In this document: piece after piece, positions 35,487-48,045 of the stretch
How the letters are laid out: every line of letters begins with the position of its first letter
Numbering within the stretch: position 1 is the first letter of the stretch
The notes under the pieces: model-generated
What the model saw: only the letters and a program-made list of their open reading frames with translations
Database searches by the model: none
What the model was told of the DNA's origin: nothing
Position numbers and translations under genes: made by a program
Assembly (NCBI RefSeq): GCF_037975245.1
Contig: NC_092569.1
Coordinates: forward strand, 5,352,501-5,416,500
Length of the DNA stretch: 64,000 nucleotides
Reading direction: 5' to 3'
Origin: Apostichopus japonicus
Taxonomy: Eukaryota > Echinodermata > Holothuroidea > Aspidochirotida > Stichopodidae

Positions 35487-36718
35487 ACGTATGCCTCGAA
35501 CATCGACAGATAAGTTATCATGTTTACTTTGTCATTTTACTCTAAAATAAACATAATAACCATAGTTGACCTTGTTTGACCTCATAACGATACCGGATTC
35601 TACTAATAAATCTGCAACGTTATTGGCCAATTCTTAAAACAAGAGCGGATCTTGGGCCAATCCGAGTTACCGTACAAGTTCTGCATAGTATTCCATAAAA
35701 TAAACGCTTCTCTCGTTCTTCCATGCGTGAAGTTTTAACACGATATGATCACCAGCTAACTTGTCGCTATTTTGATTGGCCAACACGGCTAATTACCGTC
35801 GATGACCGATCTTGCATATTTAAGCTCCAGTTTCACCCATCAGAGGTGACTTCCACGCATGCGTGATGATGATTCAATTTGTATCTTTGTTATACCCTGA
35901 TGTACAAACTATGCTAGGAATGGATCATCAACATTCTATAAGCGATACAACTGACCCTCTACAAAGTTAACCTACCAAGACTTAATCCACATTCCGTTGA
36001 TTCTTCGCAAACATGTTTTTCCTGTTTCTTTCTTTCTTCATTCCTTTTCTTTCTTTCTTTCTTAATTTATTTACTCAGGATTCGATCCTGATGTACAGTC
36101 GCATTCCATATTTCCTTCAAGTAACATTAACATTTTATTCATCATACTTCTCTGTAAAAATGTTTTTAAGTGAGACGCCGGTATGATAACATGTATAGGC
36201 CATCATCTCTATACTGCAGTATTATAGCTTGTTATGTAGTGTATACATAATATAGGACAAGTCCCAGAAGAAACATTTCATACGTTTGTGTTTTCGGATT
36301 GTTGATTTTTGCATCGTGGAGGGGAGTTTTGATGACAGGGTGCATAGAACAGTACTCCATGTTGTTGATTGAGTTAACAGACCAGCAACGTAATGATAGA
36401 TATGCCTTTACTACTACAGAATGATTCACCTCGATGCGGCAGTATTTAGAAAGTTAGGTTGTTTATACCCCTCAAATGGTTAATATACATAGGTATCCGA
36501 GTACTGTAAGGCCGAGGGTGGGGGGGGGGAAGAGAAGGGATATTTTCGAAGTCTTCCTCAAAGACTGTTGAAACATTCTCTGGACACATCAACAGAGTGT
36601 TATAGAATTATTGTTCTCAATAGCCACATTTGATGAAGTAATAACCAACCCCAACCGCAGCCTCATTCTTCCGCTCCCCACACATCACCTCACCAACATA
36701 TATCATTCCCGATCACAT
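33481..36718. other. Unassigned non-coding stretch
   Basis: No supported gene. A (CT)n lies at about 35160-35180, (ATTG)n at 35456-35485 and (TTTC)n at 36025-36062. A TGATTGGCCAA CCAAT-type word near 35774 and ATATTTAAG near 35816 resemble a weak promoter, but nothing coding follows. The 96-codon ORF at 34457-34747 is not recognised. Confidence 0.45.
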
Positions 36719-37995
36719 CAGGATACACCCATGTATGATGAGACCATGTATAGGACTATGGCAGTCTAATGAGGTATGCACTCTTATAGGATTCACCCCA
36801 TACATGAGACCATGTATAGGACTATAGTAGTCTATTGAGTATACACTCTTACAGGATACACCCATGTATGATGAGACCAAGTATATGACTATAGTAGTCT
36901 ATTGAGTATACACTCTTACAGGATACACCCATGTATGATGAGACCAAGTATATGACTATAGTAGTCTATTGAGTATACACTCTTACAGGATACACCCCAT
37001 ACATGAGACCACGTTTAGGACTATAGTAGTATATTGAGTATATACTCCTACAGGATACACCCCATGTATGATACCATGTATAGAACTATAGTAGTATATC
37101 GAGTATACACTCTTACAGGATACACCCATTTATGATGAGACCAAGTATATGACTATAGTAGTCTATTGAGTATACACTCTTACAGGATACACCCCATACA
37201 TGAGACCACGTTTAGGACTATAGTAGTATATTGAGTATATACTCCTACAGGATACACCCCATGTATGATACCATGTATAGAACTATAGTAGTCTATTGAG
37301 TATACACTCTTACAGGATACACCCATGTATGATGAGACCAAGTATATGACTATAGTAGTCTATTGAGTATACACTCTTACAGGATACACCCCATACATGA
37401 GACCACGTTTAGGACTATAGTAGTATATTGAGTATATACTCCTACAGGATACACCCCATGTATGATACCATGTATAGAACTATAGTAGTCTATTGAGTAT
37501 ACACTCTTACAGGATACACCCCATACATGAGACCACGTTTAGGACTATAGTAGTATATTGAGTATATACTCCTACAGGATACACCCCATGTATGATACCA
37601 TGTATAGAACTATAGTAGTATATTGAGTATACACTCTTACAGGATACACCCATGTATGATGAGGCCATGTATAGGACTATAGTAGTCTATTGAGTATACA
37701 CACTTACAGGATACACCCATGTATGATGAGACCATGTATATGACTATAGTAGTCTATTGAGTATACACACTTACAGGATACACCCCATACATGAGACCAC
37801 GTATAAGACTATAGTAGTCTATTGAGTATACACTCTTACAGGATATACCTCATACATGAGACCATGTATAGGACTATAGTAGTCTATTGAGTATACACAC
37901 TTACAGGATACACCCATGCATGCATGAGACCATGTATAAGACTATAGTTGTCTATTGATTATACACTCTTACAGGATACACCCCATACATACAGG
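36719..37995. repeat. ~63-bp minisatellite with a three-monomer higher-order unit
   Basis: About 20 monomers of the type GGATACACCCATGTATGATG, AGACCA...GACTATAGTAGTCTATTG, AGTATACACTCTTACA. Three monomer classes can be told apart: A (AGACCAAGTATATGAC), B (CATACATGAGACCACGTTTA) and C (ATGATACCATGTATAGAAC). From about 36930 to 37640 they recur in the order A-B-C as a ~187-bp block, with one A-less B-C block. The outer monomers on both sides are unordered. The palindrome-like ACTATAGTAGTCTAT recurs in each. Confidence 0.95.
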
Positions 37996-40900
37996 AAGGG
38001 ATGTCCGGGCTACAGGGTCAGGGGTCAATTAGGGGACCCTGGAAATATGGGATGAAAATGTTTAACTCATTTTCCTCATATGCTTAAGGAAACTTTAAGA
38101 CTCACAACATGGGCCAGGTGCCAATTGTCCCTCCGTGCCACTAGTACTGGGTATTAATGAGGGGAAGAGGAGGGTACAGGAGGAGTAAATGGGGCTTGGA
38201 ACTGTTAGCTGTCAAGTATTAGCTAAAGTTAGTGATTACCTTACTTCATTTTCATTTCGTTAATCAACGTTCATGATTGATTAATCCTTGTACTTACAGT
38301 TAGCGTTTGATAACCAAGAGACTTTAGTTTTAGCCTTTGAAAGATAACACAATTATATCTGGTAACTAAGGTCCCATAGTCTCAGTCATCCAGTCGCTCT
38401 AATAATCACATGCACATTAGAATTCATAACGCATCTGTCGATAGCAATTTTATATGGGTGAACTTTTTACGATAGAGTAAACATGAACACAAGTGATATA
38501 TTCTACATTGTGATCCAAGAAAAAAATCCCCCATGCAAGAAGGTTATTCATATTAATTAAACCATTATTTGCCTAGTGGTTTTTATTTATCTATTCCGCT
38601 CATATAAGTGCGTGCCCACTTGATTACAGTATTGATAAAGCAATAAGCGATTCCATGTTAACTTTAGGTACCAGCGATGTTTACCTGGCGGTAAAAGTTC
38701 CTACACATTGACATAGGTGCATTAGTTTTGTATGCAATCTCTGTTTGCGGTAGAAGTCGGCGGTAAATAACTTGGCTGGAACTCCATCGGGAAATATCTT
38801 TAATGCGGTCTTCGCGGTATCTTGATGTATTGTAGGTTTACAAAATGAATGAACTATTCAAACTGTGAACAGTTAACGGAAAAAACTAAACCTCCAGAGA
38901 GCAATATATGTATACAATATATACCGGTATATACACTCATCTTTTATTCTTTATTACACCGCATTCGATAGCAGCTTGGGTTGTAATGTTATTCGTATGT
39001 TTTCTATAACACAACAATATCTGTGAGATTAAAAACGAGTTAGATGAATCGCTTGGGGTGTATCACGAGGGAGCCCAGGTCCACGAGAGTTGTTTAGTGC
39101 CACTCTGGAGGGGGTATTGGGGGATTGGGGGTTGTTGATGAGGGGGAGAAGGGTACTTGAGGGTAACGGTAACCGAGTGGGAAGTATATGTCGAGGATAA
39201 ATACATCTATATAACATGCAGTGGAAATGGAAATAATATGTATATGTAAAGACTGGCAATAGTTTATTGATTTTTATACTTCTCATGCACCCTGGTCATT
39301 ATTTGATAAATGTACCGCATATAATCTCTATACTTTCATTATTGTTACGCTGGTAATAAACACCCCAGTACAGCGTAACCTATACGCGTGCCGAAATCCC
39401 TATAGGTGGGGAGGAGTTACACATTCTTATACCGTTAGCATATATATGTGTACAGGCGACTCGAGCGCATTAACTTAATGTGAAATCGAACACGAAGTTA
39501 TGTAAATGTGATGGCGGCGTTTAACTTCTATTAATCTCTCTTTGAAGTTTTCGCATATTTGCTTTCTATCAGTATTTCACTGTTCCACTAACCCCTTGTT
39601 CCTTATATGGAACTGTTGCGGCCAGTATATCGTCAAGTCTAGCTCGGCCTTTGATATTTACCAAACTATTCATCCGTTTTGACCCCTGACCTCTACACTT
39701 CTTCGGCGCTGCACGCAGTCGCTATCTTGATAATCATCTTGTTATAAGGCATCACTACTGATATATCACCGATTGGAAACTAATACCGCCTCTCCTCCTA
39801 CCCGACATTCCTCAGCAACGGGACTGCTGGCTGCCGAGAGGCCAAAATCGTAGTCATGGTAACCGACGCGGTCTTGGTTATTGACGTTTGGGACAATATG
39901 TCTTTCATTCCAGTCATCTAAAAAATGTTACGAACATAATGTAGTTTATACTCCAAATGTATATTAGTCGGTCCCTTCAAAAAGAGATGTATAGAAACTA
40001 CTAATAACCTCGCTTTCCTAATTTACCGAACTAAAATCGTTTATTTTGTCAGACCTCTGAATGAACTCATGTACATCAAGCCTGTAATAATGATATTTCA
40101 GTATAAATAATCATGACTTAAAGCAGGCCTGGGTAGGCATATTTCATGACTTTGGTTGTGTTGATAATATTTCCTTGGACACAATACCTGAGCGTCTCCA
40201 TGGAAGCCAACATAGCGTGCCAGATCCGATAGATGCATATATCTTGTTTAGCCGAGACAAGGTGGTAAACTGGTGAATAATATACTTCGAGGCTGGGATT
40301 ATGATATTATTTGTTTTATATTATATTCACATTATATAAAAGCTTTCAAGGTATTCTTTAAAGACAAACCCAAATCGAACAGCAAATTGAGTATCGGAAT
40401 GAGACGGCTTGCCCAAACACCGGGGGATGTTTTTTCCCTCTTTTTTATCTTTCTCGATTTTCTTTTTGCTTGTGGGTCAACATGAACCCCCCCCCCCCCC
40501 CGCCCACCCCCTCTTTCTCTCTTCTTTTGAAAGAGCATGCAAGTTTTCATAGTGGAAAATGTTCTTCTTTTTCAGTCCTACGTCTTAGTTCAAATAATTA
40601 CATAGACCTACTCGACACCAGCAAAACTGACAAAACTAAACCCCCACAACATGATTAATTAGAAACATATTTGTGTTGTTTCTGTAATGGGCTTTTAGAA
40701 GAAAAACCAAGTCTTCGCCACAGGGTACTAAAAATAACTCTATGTTGTAGAACCGTCGGTTAAAACTTGAAGTCATTTAGAAATATAAAACTATATTTGT
40801 GTCCGTGGGTTTGTGTTTGTCTGTTTGTTTGTTTTATCACCATTTTAGATGATTTACATTCTATTGGAGACCGCATAGTATACAGCTGTCAGCAATATTT

Positions 40901-41020
40901 AAAGCAACTGATTGTACACGCATTGCAAATACACATGATCTCACTAAACGCTGTAAAAAAAATCCTTCCACTGTATTTATTTACAATACCGTAACACGTG
41001 ATACAAAAGAATCAGCAAAA
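37996..41020. other. Unassigned non-coding stretch
   Basis: No supported gene. A G4-type motif with four G5 runs lies at 39109-39146 and a C run at 40486-40501. The 85-codon minus-strand ORF at 39029-39286 overlaps the G-rich stretch and is Pro/Leu-rich. Confidence 0.5.
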
Positions 41021-41037
41021 AGACTTACATAAGAAGC

Positions 41038-41439
41038 TTACATAAAGAAATCATAATAGTCGTTAAGGTTACACAAATTGTTGTTTTGCTTAGATATAAA
41101 ATAGTAAATATCAAGTCGAAAGCGAAACTTAAAATAAAATTCGTGCACATCTGGGATTTTGTTATTCAACCTACAAGTATAAATATATTTTTTAGCATGC
41201 AAAATTAAAAAGTTCACAAGATTACCCATATTATCAAAATCACCAAAACAAATATTGGTCAAATTAAAAGTATAATTAATTTTAATGCAATTTGAATTCA
41301 CTGCCTCCCAAAATCGCTCGACGTGACTACAATTATGAAATGAATGTATTAGTGTTTCATCGTCATTCTTGCAAAATGAACAAAGTGGAGAATTGACCAT
41401 TTTCATTTTATAAAGCAAGCTATTTGTAAATGGTTAAAT
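41038..41439 (-). pseudogene. C-terminal fragment of a LINE (non-LTR) ORF2, 5'-truncated
   Basis: The minus-strand frame opens after a stop at about 41437 and reads FTNSLLYKMKMVNSPLCSFC, then DDETLIHSFHNC, H and FW about 11 residues on, ending at the stop near 41038. C-x2-C ... H-x3-4-C preceded by 'YKM...SPLCSFC' and followed by 'FW' is the zinc-binding block found just C-terminal to the reverse transcriptase in L1/Tx1-type non-LTR retrotransposons. About 130 codons survive. The reverse transcriptase and endonuclease are missing, and a (TG)n tract lies just upstream at about 41442-41466. This is typical of a dead 5'-truncated copy, although the remaining frame is intact. The start Met in this frame is not a true start. 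Confidence 0.8.
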
Positions 41440-41466
41440 GTGCGTGTGTGTGTGCGTGTGTGTGTA

Positions 41467-43180
41467 TTAACAATGAGTGTAAAAAGCTTAAAACAATTTC
41501 ATGTGAGATGTATGCAAATGTGTAGCCTAATTTTCATATAGGAATCGGGCTGGGCGGTGATTTGCTCTTTAACCATTTGAACCGTTTAAGCGTGGAAACC
41601 CTTATAAACTAAAAATAACAATAAATGAGTGTTCCCTGGCGTTCTTGGGCACATAGTCCACTTGTCTAGTGCTAAAAGGTTCCGGTCAACGAAGATATTA
41701 CGTTTGATAGTTAAGACGCACGAAAACCTGAAAAAACAAAATATATAGCCTATTAACGGACATACAATATTTTACTGATAGCAGGATTCTTTTTTTCTCG
41801 AACTATTATCAAAATGACCTATGTGCCTAAAGTCACCCTAAGGCGTAAATACTGATTCGAATAAATTCAAGTCGTCATATGTTGTACAAGTGAAGATTTA
41901 ATGTAAGGAAATCTCAACACGTGACATGAGTAGGATGAGTGTGACGGGAAGGGGGGGGGGGCGGGTATTCCGTCATCTCAGGTTTTACCGCTACTTATTG
42001 CTTCTATGTTCCCTGCAGGTGTATAGATTCGGCTTAAATTATGATTCCCTTTTCACAATAATCGAATAAAATTAATCTCTCGAAGTTCTCCCACGGTCTA
42101 TATACATATATACAGTAATGTTGACAAGAGATACATCTATACGCTCGCTCAGTAATATATTCAGATCATATCTATAGAGAGTGATTGGAATGACTCGTAT
42201 ATACGACGCTCAGCGGGGTTAATTGCATTTGACGATCTAAACACAGAACTCCATCTCAGATCAAGGGAATATCAGATGTTAGTTCTAACTATGCAATAGG
42301 TGACAAATGGGTCAATTTAATCACTCTTATAGGGAAAGCCTTATCTTGGATGATAATATTTGGTTATTTATGGTGAACCGCGACCTGATTCCAATTTTGA
42401 CACAGTTTAATGGAGTCTTCTCTGAACACTGCCAGCTATTCAGTTGATATAGTTTTTAATCCCTGAGGCTGTATACTGTTCTAGGTTTTTTGTCGCAATA
42501 TGACACTTTGTATTCCGCGTTTTGGCCTCTCAGTCGCTGACCTATGGATGTGACCCGGTTAAGGACACCAATGTATATTTGCCATTATTTGGTCGCTTGG
42601 TGAATTCTTGATGATGTCAGAATACAAGAGGGATTTTACTGTTTACCGGGGGTTTTTTCTTCTTTCTTCTACTCGATTTTCTTTTGTTGTAATCCGATCG
42701 ATACCTTTCATCCCTTTCAGATTTGTTAAGGTCTTATACTGTATACACTGCTCGTGCGGTTATTTACATTACATAAAAGATACGGTTATACAGTGACACG
42801 GTTAATTGTTGAACCGCGGTGTAAGTTGCTATACAGCTGTATTAACTTGAACAGTTAAATGGATTCTTGTAAAAACCACAATGCTGGTGGCATTACTATG
42901 AATGAACTTTACATTACTATGACTGAACTATGACTGAGCCAAGTGTTGCGGTCAACTGTAATATGTATGTGAAGTAGCGTATCAAAGCTTTCGTCCACCC
43001 CGCCTTGAGGAAGCAGTTGACATCCCTATACCCCCACCTTCCGATTGAAAGAAAGCACATTTCTTGTAACATGTTATGTATCTGTCTCATTTTTCTTTAC
43101 TTTTGATTTGTTTATACTTTCAGAGTATACAATGTTTACGTTACAATAACTTTTTTTTCTTCTGTTTTCTACGGCGGTCA
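41467..43180. other. Unassigned non-coding stretch
   Basis: AT-rich, no supported gene. A G run lies at 41951-41962. The 62-codon ORF at 42608-42796 is Phe-rich and not recognised. Confidence 0.5.
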
Positions 43181-43182
43181 TA

Positions 43183-43457
43183 GGGTGACATACGAGATGA
43201 AGAGTTACCATGTATGTTATAGCATAACACGACATCTCGACAAAATATTAATTTTTTGGCGAGATACCGACTTACGCTAACTTGACATCTCTCTTTGTCG
43301 AGATGCCGAGTTGGATGTAAAATGGTAACTCAACATTTTGACAAATGTTACGGAGATGTGCATGTTAGCGTAAGTCGGTATCTCGACAAAAATTCAACAT
43401 TTTGTCGAGATATCGTGTTTTGCTAACATGGTAACTCTACATCTCGCGTGTCACCTT
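43183..43457. mobile_element. 275-bp foldback MITE
   Basis: The ends GGGTGACATACGAGATG and its imperfect reverse complement CATCTCGCGTGTCACCT are part of a near-complete palindrome. The arms extend inward more than 100 bp on each side, through GAGTTACCATG, CATCTCGACAAAAT and GATACCGACTTACGCTAAC words, with an ~80-bp central spacer. TA flanks both ends (43181-43182 and 43458-43459), as expected of Tc1/mariner-type insertion. The word CTCGACAAAAT (or its complement) recurs several times inside. There is no ORF. The RNA would form a long hairpin. Confidence 0.85.
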
Positions 43458-43824
43458 ATGACATGATTTCACTTTAACCACTATCATCACACTGTTTCAC
43501 CGAAAGGTGTAATGGCGATGAACCATACAAAGGCTGAGTGGAAGCCTGCCTGCACTGGACGCAGTAAATCATACTTAATTTATAAGTTAATTGCGAACTG
43601 AAAACGAACCGGATTTTCTATTCATAACTAAATTATAGTTAAATATCCTAAAGAGCCGACCCCCCCCCCCCCCCCACAACACATATTTGAGTCATGTGAA
43701 GATACTAGAGTGAAATACATGGCTTATATGGTACCTATATACATTATACTACGGCTTTCAGAAAAGTTAGATATCTCAACTGCAGGCCTGCTGTCATTCA
43801 TTATTCCCGCATCTAGTCTAGGCC

Positions 43825-44313
43825 TTTGAGGTCATCCGGGACGCGCGCACTCCTTCTCACCGAGTGTCAATCACTACGGTTCATGCATATGGTACGGCAC
43901 ACGCGTCGTTTGAACATCCGCGCGCTTTCGCTTCTGTGTAAAAGGAAAAAACGGCCTATACTCTGCATGCAGTGGTATCTACACGTATGCAACACTGCCT
44001 GGCTATTATGTTAGGGTATTATTCATTCGAAAGTAATTTGTATAACTTCCTTGTCACAAGGCGTGTAAGTTCTGATTTACTTTTTGGACAATAGCGTCGA
44101 GTGTGGGGTTAACCCATGATTAACTACAATCAATGCAGGCTAAATCCGTTGAAGTATTTTCATTGCCGTTATACCCGTTCCGCTTGGGTAATATCTGTGC
44201 CAACACACTGAGCCTGGTTTAACACTACTGTGTCAACGTATTCCACCATGTATTAAGAAAGGTAAACTGGTACAAGCCACACCGTATCGCCCTGTAAGGA
44301 ACAACGATCAATC
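43825..44313 (+). promoter_or_regulatory. CpG-richer upstream region of the kinase gene
   Basis: Just upstream of exon 1 the sequence becomes CpG-rich for this window (GACGCGCGCACTCC, CACGCGTCG, CCGCGCGCTTTCGC at about 43840-43935). This is where a promoter would be expected. No canonical TATA box is obvious. A GTTAACCCATGATTAAC word lies near 44118. The transcription start is not identifiable from sequence. Confidence 0.35.
44248..44256 (+). promoter_or_regulatory. Possible minimal uORF (Met-Tyr-stop)
   Basis: CCACCATG at 44243-44250 gives a strong initiation context for an ATG followed by TAT and TAA. It ends 57 bases before the kinase ATG. If it lies in the 5' untranslated region, it could reduce initiation at the main start. 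The transcript boundary is unknown. Confidence 0.3.
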
Positions 44314-44421
44314 ATGGGGAAATTGAAGAGTGTGGGGCGGTACATTATGGAGGACCGTACCCTCGGAAAAGGCAACTTTGCTGTCGTGGAGCTAGCTTCT
44401 CACATTATAACCAGCAGCAAG
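44314..44421 (+). CDS. AMPK-related Ser/Thr kinase, coding exon 1
   Basis: 36 codons beginning MGKLKSVGRYIMEDRT and continuing LGKGNFAVVELASHIITSSK. LGKGNFAVVELA is the glycine-rich ATP-binding loop (GxGxFxxV) and first strands of a protein kinase domain, so the domain starts only about 9 residues from the N-terminus. The ATG has A at -3 and G at +4. The exon ends AAG/GTTAGT, a good donor in phase 0, and it joins in frame to the exon at 59246. 'VGRYI' before the loop recalls HUNK (VGNYL). The FAVVxLA loop recalls SIK and SNRK. These CAMK-like kinases share the fold, so only the family is firm. Confidence 0.85.
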
Positions 44422-44845
44422 GTTAGTTTATTAACAAATCATCTACATTTTTTGCGCTTTGAAATCGCAAAATGGAACTAACTTGAATCATAACAGTTTG
44501 ATAAGTTAACGGTAGCCATAAGTGCAAGCACTGTGGCTCAAAGTGCCGCCTAAGCGATCACAGATAACTTGTTTAAAGTGTGAAATTAACGCCCGCTTTA
44601 TGCGATCTGCATTACGGGCCGTTATAAGCAATGCCAAACAGACGAGACCATTACTGGTGTATATAACTCATATAGTCAATACTGAACTGTGTGTATAGGC
44701 TTTGTATAGAACAGTATATATATGTGAATAACTTAGATGCATTGCAAAGTGGTTTATTATTTTTTCCCCCTTTGTGCTCCTTCCATGTAAATTCAACATT
44801 GTTTATTGTTTTATAATGTTATTATTTTTATATTGACTGTATTTT

Positions 44846-44955
44846 AGGGCCTCGGGGAAGATTAACTTTGGCTAACCGAGTCACCCTTTTAAAGGTTAAT
44901 AATAATAATAATAACACCAATAACAACAACAACAACAACAGCAACAACAAAATGA
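44846..44955 (+). mobile_element. 3' end of a non-LTR retroposon with TAA/CAA tail
   Basis: GGGCCTCGGGGAAGATTAAC, then TGGCTAACCGAGTCACCC and TTTAAAGGTTAATAATAATA, then (AAC)n to about 44950. A short hairpin (CTCGG...CCGAG) followed by a trinucleotide tail is the usual end of LINE-like elements in invertebrate genomes. Only about 60 bp of the body is recognisable. The Leu-rich minus-strand ORF over the tail is an artefact. Confidence 0.5.
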
Positions 44956-47859
44956 CCACAACATCCCAGTCGTTGTTGTCGGTTAATTGACGATTGAACC
45001 TATACAGACAACAATCTTTTAGACAACAACAAATCATGACGTCATCGCCCAATAAAGTGAAAACAGCCAGAAAATATTGATCTCACGCAGTTCGCATAAG
45101 TACTTATCGAGAGCGCTGCACTTTTTGTACCAGCAGTTACCTATATATCGCTGACTTAGTTGGTTCATATGTTTTGTCCACAGCCTAAGCAAAAACAAAA
45201 CGGAAAAAGGAGGAAACTAAATCCAAAAAAAAAAAAATATTAGGCCTAGTCGACTGCCTTCTGTATGCATTTATTTGTGTTTTCATGTGTGTTAACATGG
45301 TAAGTGTAAATTTTACACAAGTACTTAAAAAATATAAAATCAAAATCCATGTTTGCAAAGACAATTACATGTAGGCCTAAAAATGCAGACAGACTGACTG
45401 GCTGAGGTTGATTAGTATGGTAAAGCCTTTGACAGCACATACAACTATATATATATATATATACTTCAACACTAATCTTACATCAGTATATAGCAGAAAT
45501 GGTAGCTATTGGAGTTGTTACTAGCTTACACCCACCCCCCTCCCCCAACCCCGTTTTTTATCTTCCCTATCATTGTATAAAGGCCTGTATATGTGGTGCC
45601 TTCCTCCTAGTGTTATCAGAGGTCTCATTGTATATCCATATATAGTCCCCAACATGGTTTCCATTTGTGTTCTTCCATCTACCTATCCTCGTGTGGTAGA
45701 GAGGAAGGAAGGGGTGGGTGTTATGGACGTAACATTTACCCATGGGGCCGATCAGGCGTACCTTTACATAGGCCAATTCGTCATCATTATGATACGTCTT
45801 GTTCTCATGTTTCCTTAAATTATTTGACGTGCATCGCCACTCCCTCTCCCAAAAGCTACAGTAAACCCTTAACTCGTTTTGAGTGATACCAGTTTTGGTT
45901 TCCTTCATAATTGCCAAATAGAAGATCTATAGAGTCTTAAAATTAAAATCACACAGCCTCTAGATGAATGTTTGTTTTTCTTTTCTGAAATTATTTACAT
46001 TTCTTCGGTTTTTATTTATTTTCATTGACAGATGGGATGTTTGTAAATATTGTTATTGAAATACGCAAATTTTCAAATAATATTGTGTTGTTATTAATTA
46101 TAGCCGACTTTAAAATTAAGTTTCCTTCAAAAATTCACCAGGAAACTATATGCAAACGGCAAAAATTTAAAGGAAAGACTGAGTGAATTTACGTCATTCA
46201 TATTGGGACAATGCATGTTAATAATAATAATGCTAAAAATAATTATTATGTTGTCAAACGTTAAACGAAATAAATGGATGAGAGAAGGGTGGACGGAGGT
46301 ATGTAGGAGGGAAATATTAACAAACAAAACGAGATTAAGGGGAGCAAGGTGCTGGAAAAGGGGAGGGGAGGGGCGGGGAGGAGCTATGTATCGACATCTA
46401 TGCAGCTAAGTTCGTCTGTTTCAGCTCCGTGGCCTCACTGAATTAATGTCGGCATATATCCACAACAGGGGAGAGGGGAGTGGCATTCGAAAATCTCCTT
46501 TGTCGGGAACTGACTTTGTACATTCCACACCTCGTTTACAGTTTACTAAAAGTTTTTTACCCGAACTTCTGACAAGAATTAATTTGTTATTTTGGACAAT
46601 CTAATAACTCTTAATTCGTTGTAATTGCAATCCCATTGCTAAGGTTTCTTTGTTTGCCTTTTATTCTGTTTGATAAAATTCTAAAATTGATTGTGTTCGG
46701 CAAAATATGCGATCGTTACACATAATTTGGTAGGGCGATATCAGAATTCCGTTTATTAGCCCTTACACACACACTGGCATTATTATCGGCTACTTAAACT
46801 CTTTAATAACCCAAACTATGTTTGATGGCGGGGGAAATGTATTGCTCCCACGCCCTAAGCCCCATTATCGCCACGTGAATACGACCCACAGAATTAAAGT
46901 GTGAAAACAAAACTACTTAAGAAAGAAAATAAATACAAATTCTGCATGCACAACAAAGAAAGAGACCCTGGGAAAATGATCACTAACCCTGGATTCTCTT
47001 AATAAATCTTTTTAATCAATTTTGGTGTCTCCCTGAAAAACAGCGCATGAAGAAACAAGAAACAAGGGGGGAAATAGTGTTATTCTCGCATCTGATACCG
47101 GTATAAAGAGAATGCGCCACACGGTGCCATGCGGGTTGCGTGTCAAACTTTTTTTCCGTTAAAAAGTGATAATTTTTGGACTACTTAACAGATTAGGAAT
47201 AATTCGTTATTAAATTTGTTAGTCGTGGATGACGTCGTTGGGTTTCTGCTTTTGTCACCTGACGTGGTGTTTCTCTTTCTTTTGGCGTGTTTTCATCTTC
47301 TCACCTGGACACATCGCTATGCGCAGCAGCCAAACGTGCCCGGCGCCATGCGGAGATCTGGCGTTACGACCGTGACTGAACCTCGGGTCGACCGCGTCAA
47401 AATTCCCTGGGTGTGTGTTCTATAAACTTTCATCCTCTTGGGGTGTGGAACTCATGTGAAGAAGATAAAAATCTCTCGTTTCTGGTCAAATTTAATCTGA
47501 AGATGGAAGAAAACAACATTCCTCTCATGCATGTGATGATGCTATAGCCTCGCCTATAGTTATATAGAGTTGATCGAGTATCAGGGTATATCAAGGCTTA
47601 TTAAATGTGACTCACGTTGAACTTATATTTAAAACTCACACCTGTCCTGCCATTCGGCCCCATAATGTAGACCAATGTCATATTAGGTTAACCCATCACA
47701 AACAAAAACACCGGTTAACTTAACTCATGGTCAAAGCATGAATGATGCGAGTTACGGTACCGTAACGAAAACTGGTCGCACGGTTATTAGAAATTCTGTA
47801 AATATGAACGTGAATAATTCGTTGAGCCACCTACCTAGCTAATATTAAGGAATGGAACA

Positions 47860-48045
47860 TATAGTTTATGGTCTACGCATTGTGCGCATTAGGGATAGTA
47901 CGAAGAGGAACAAAGTGTGTGATTCACGCATTGTGGGCATTAGTAATAGTATCAAGAGAAACATTGTGTATGGTAAACACATTATAGCTATAAGTATATT
48001 ATTAGTATGAAGAAAAGTATAATGTGCGGTCCACACACTGCCCTG
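47860..48045. repeat. Degenerate ~60-bp tandem repeat
   Basis: Three to four poor copies of a unit containing GTGTATGGT(C)CACGCATTGT, GCATTAG and ATAGTATGAAGAG-like words. The copies have drifted strongly, so this is an old array inside intron 1. Confidence 0.65.
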
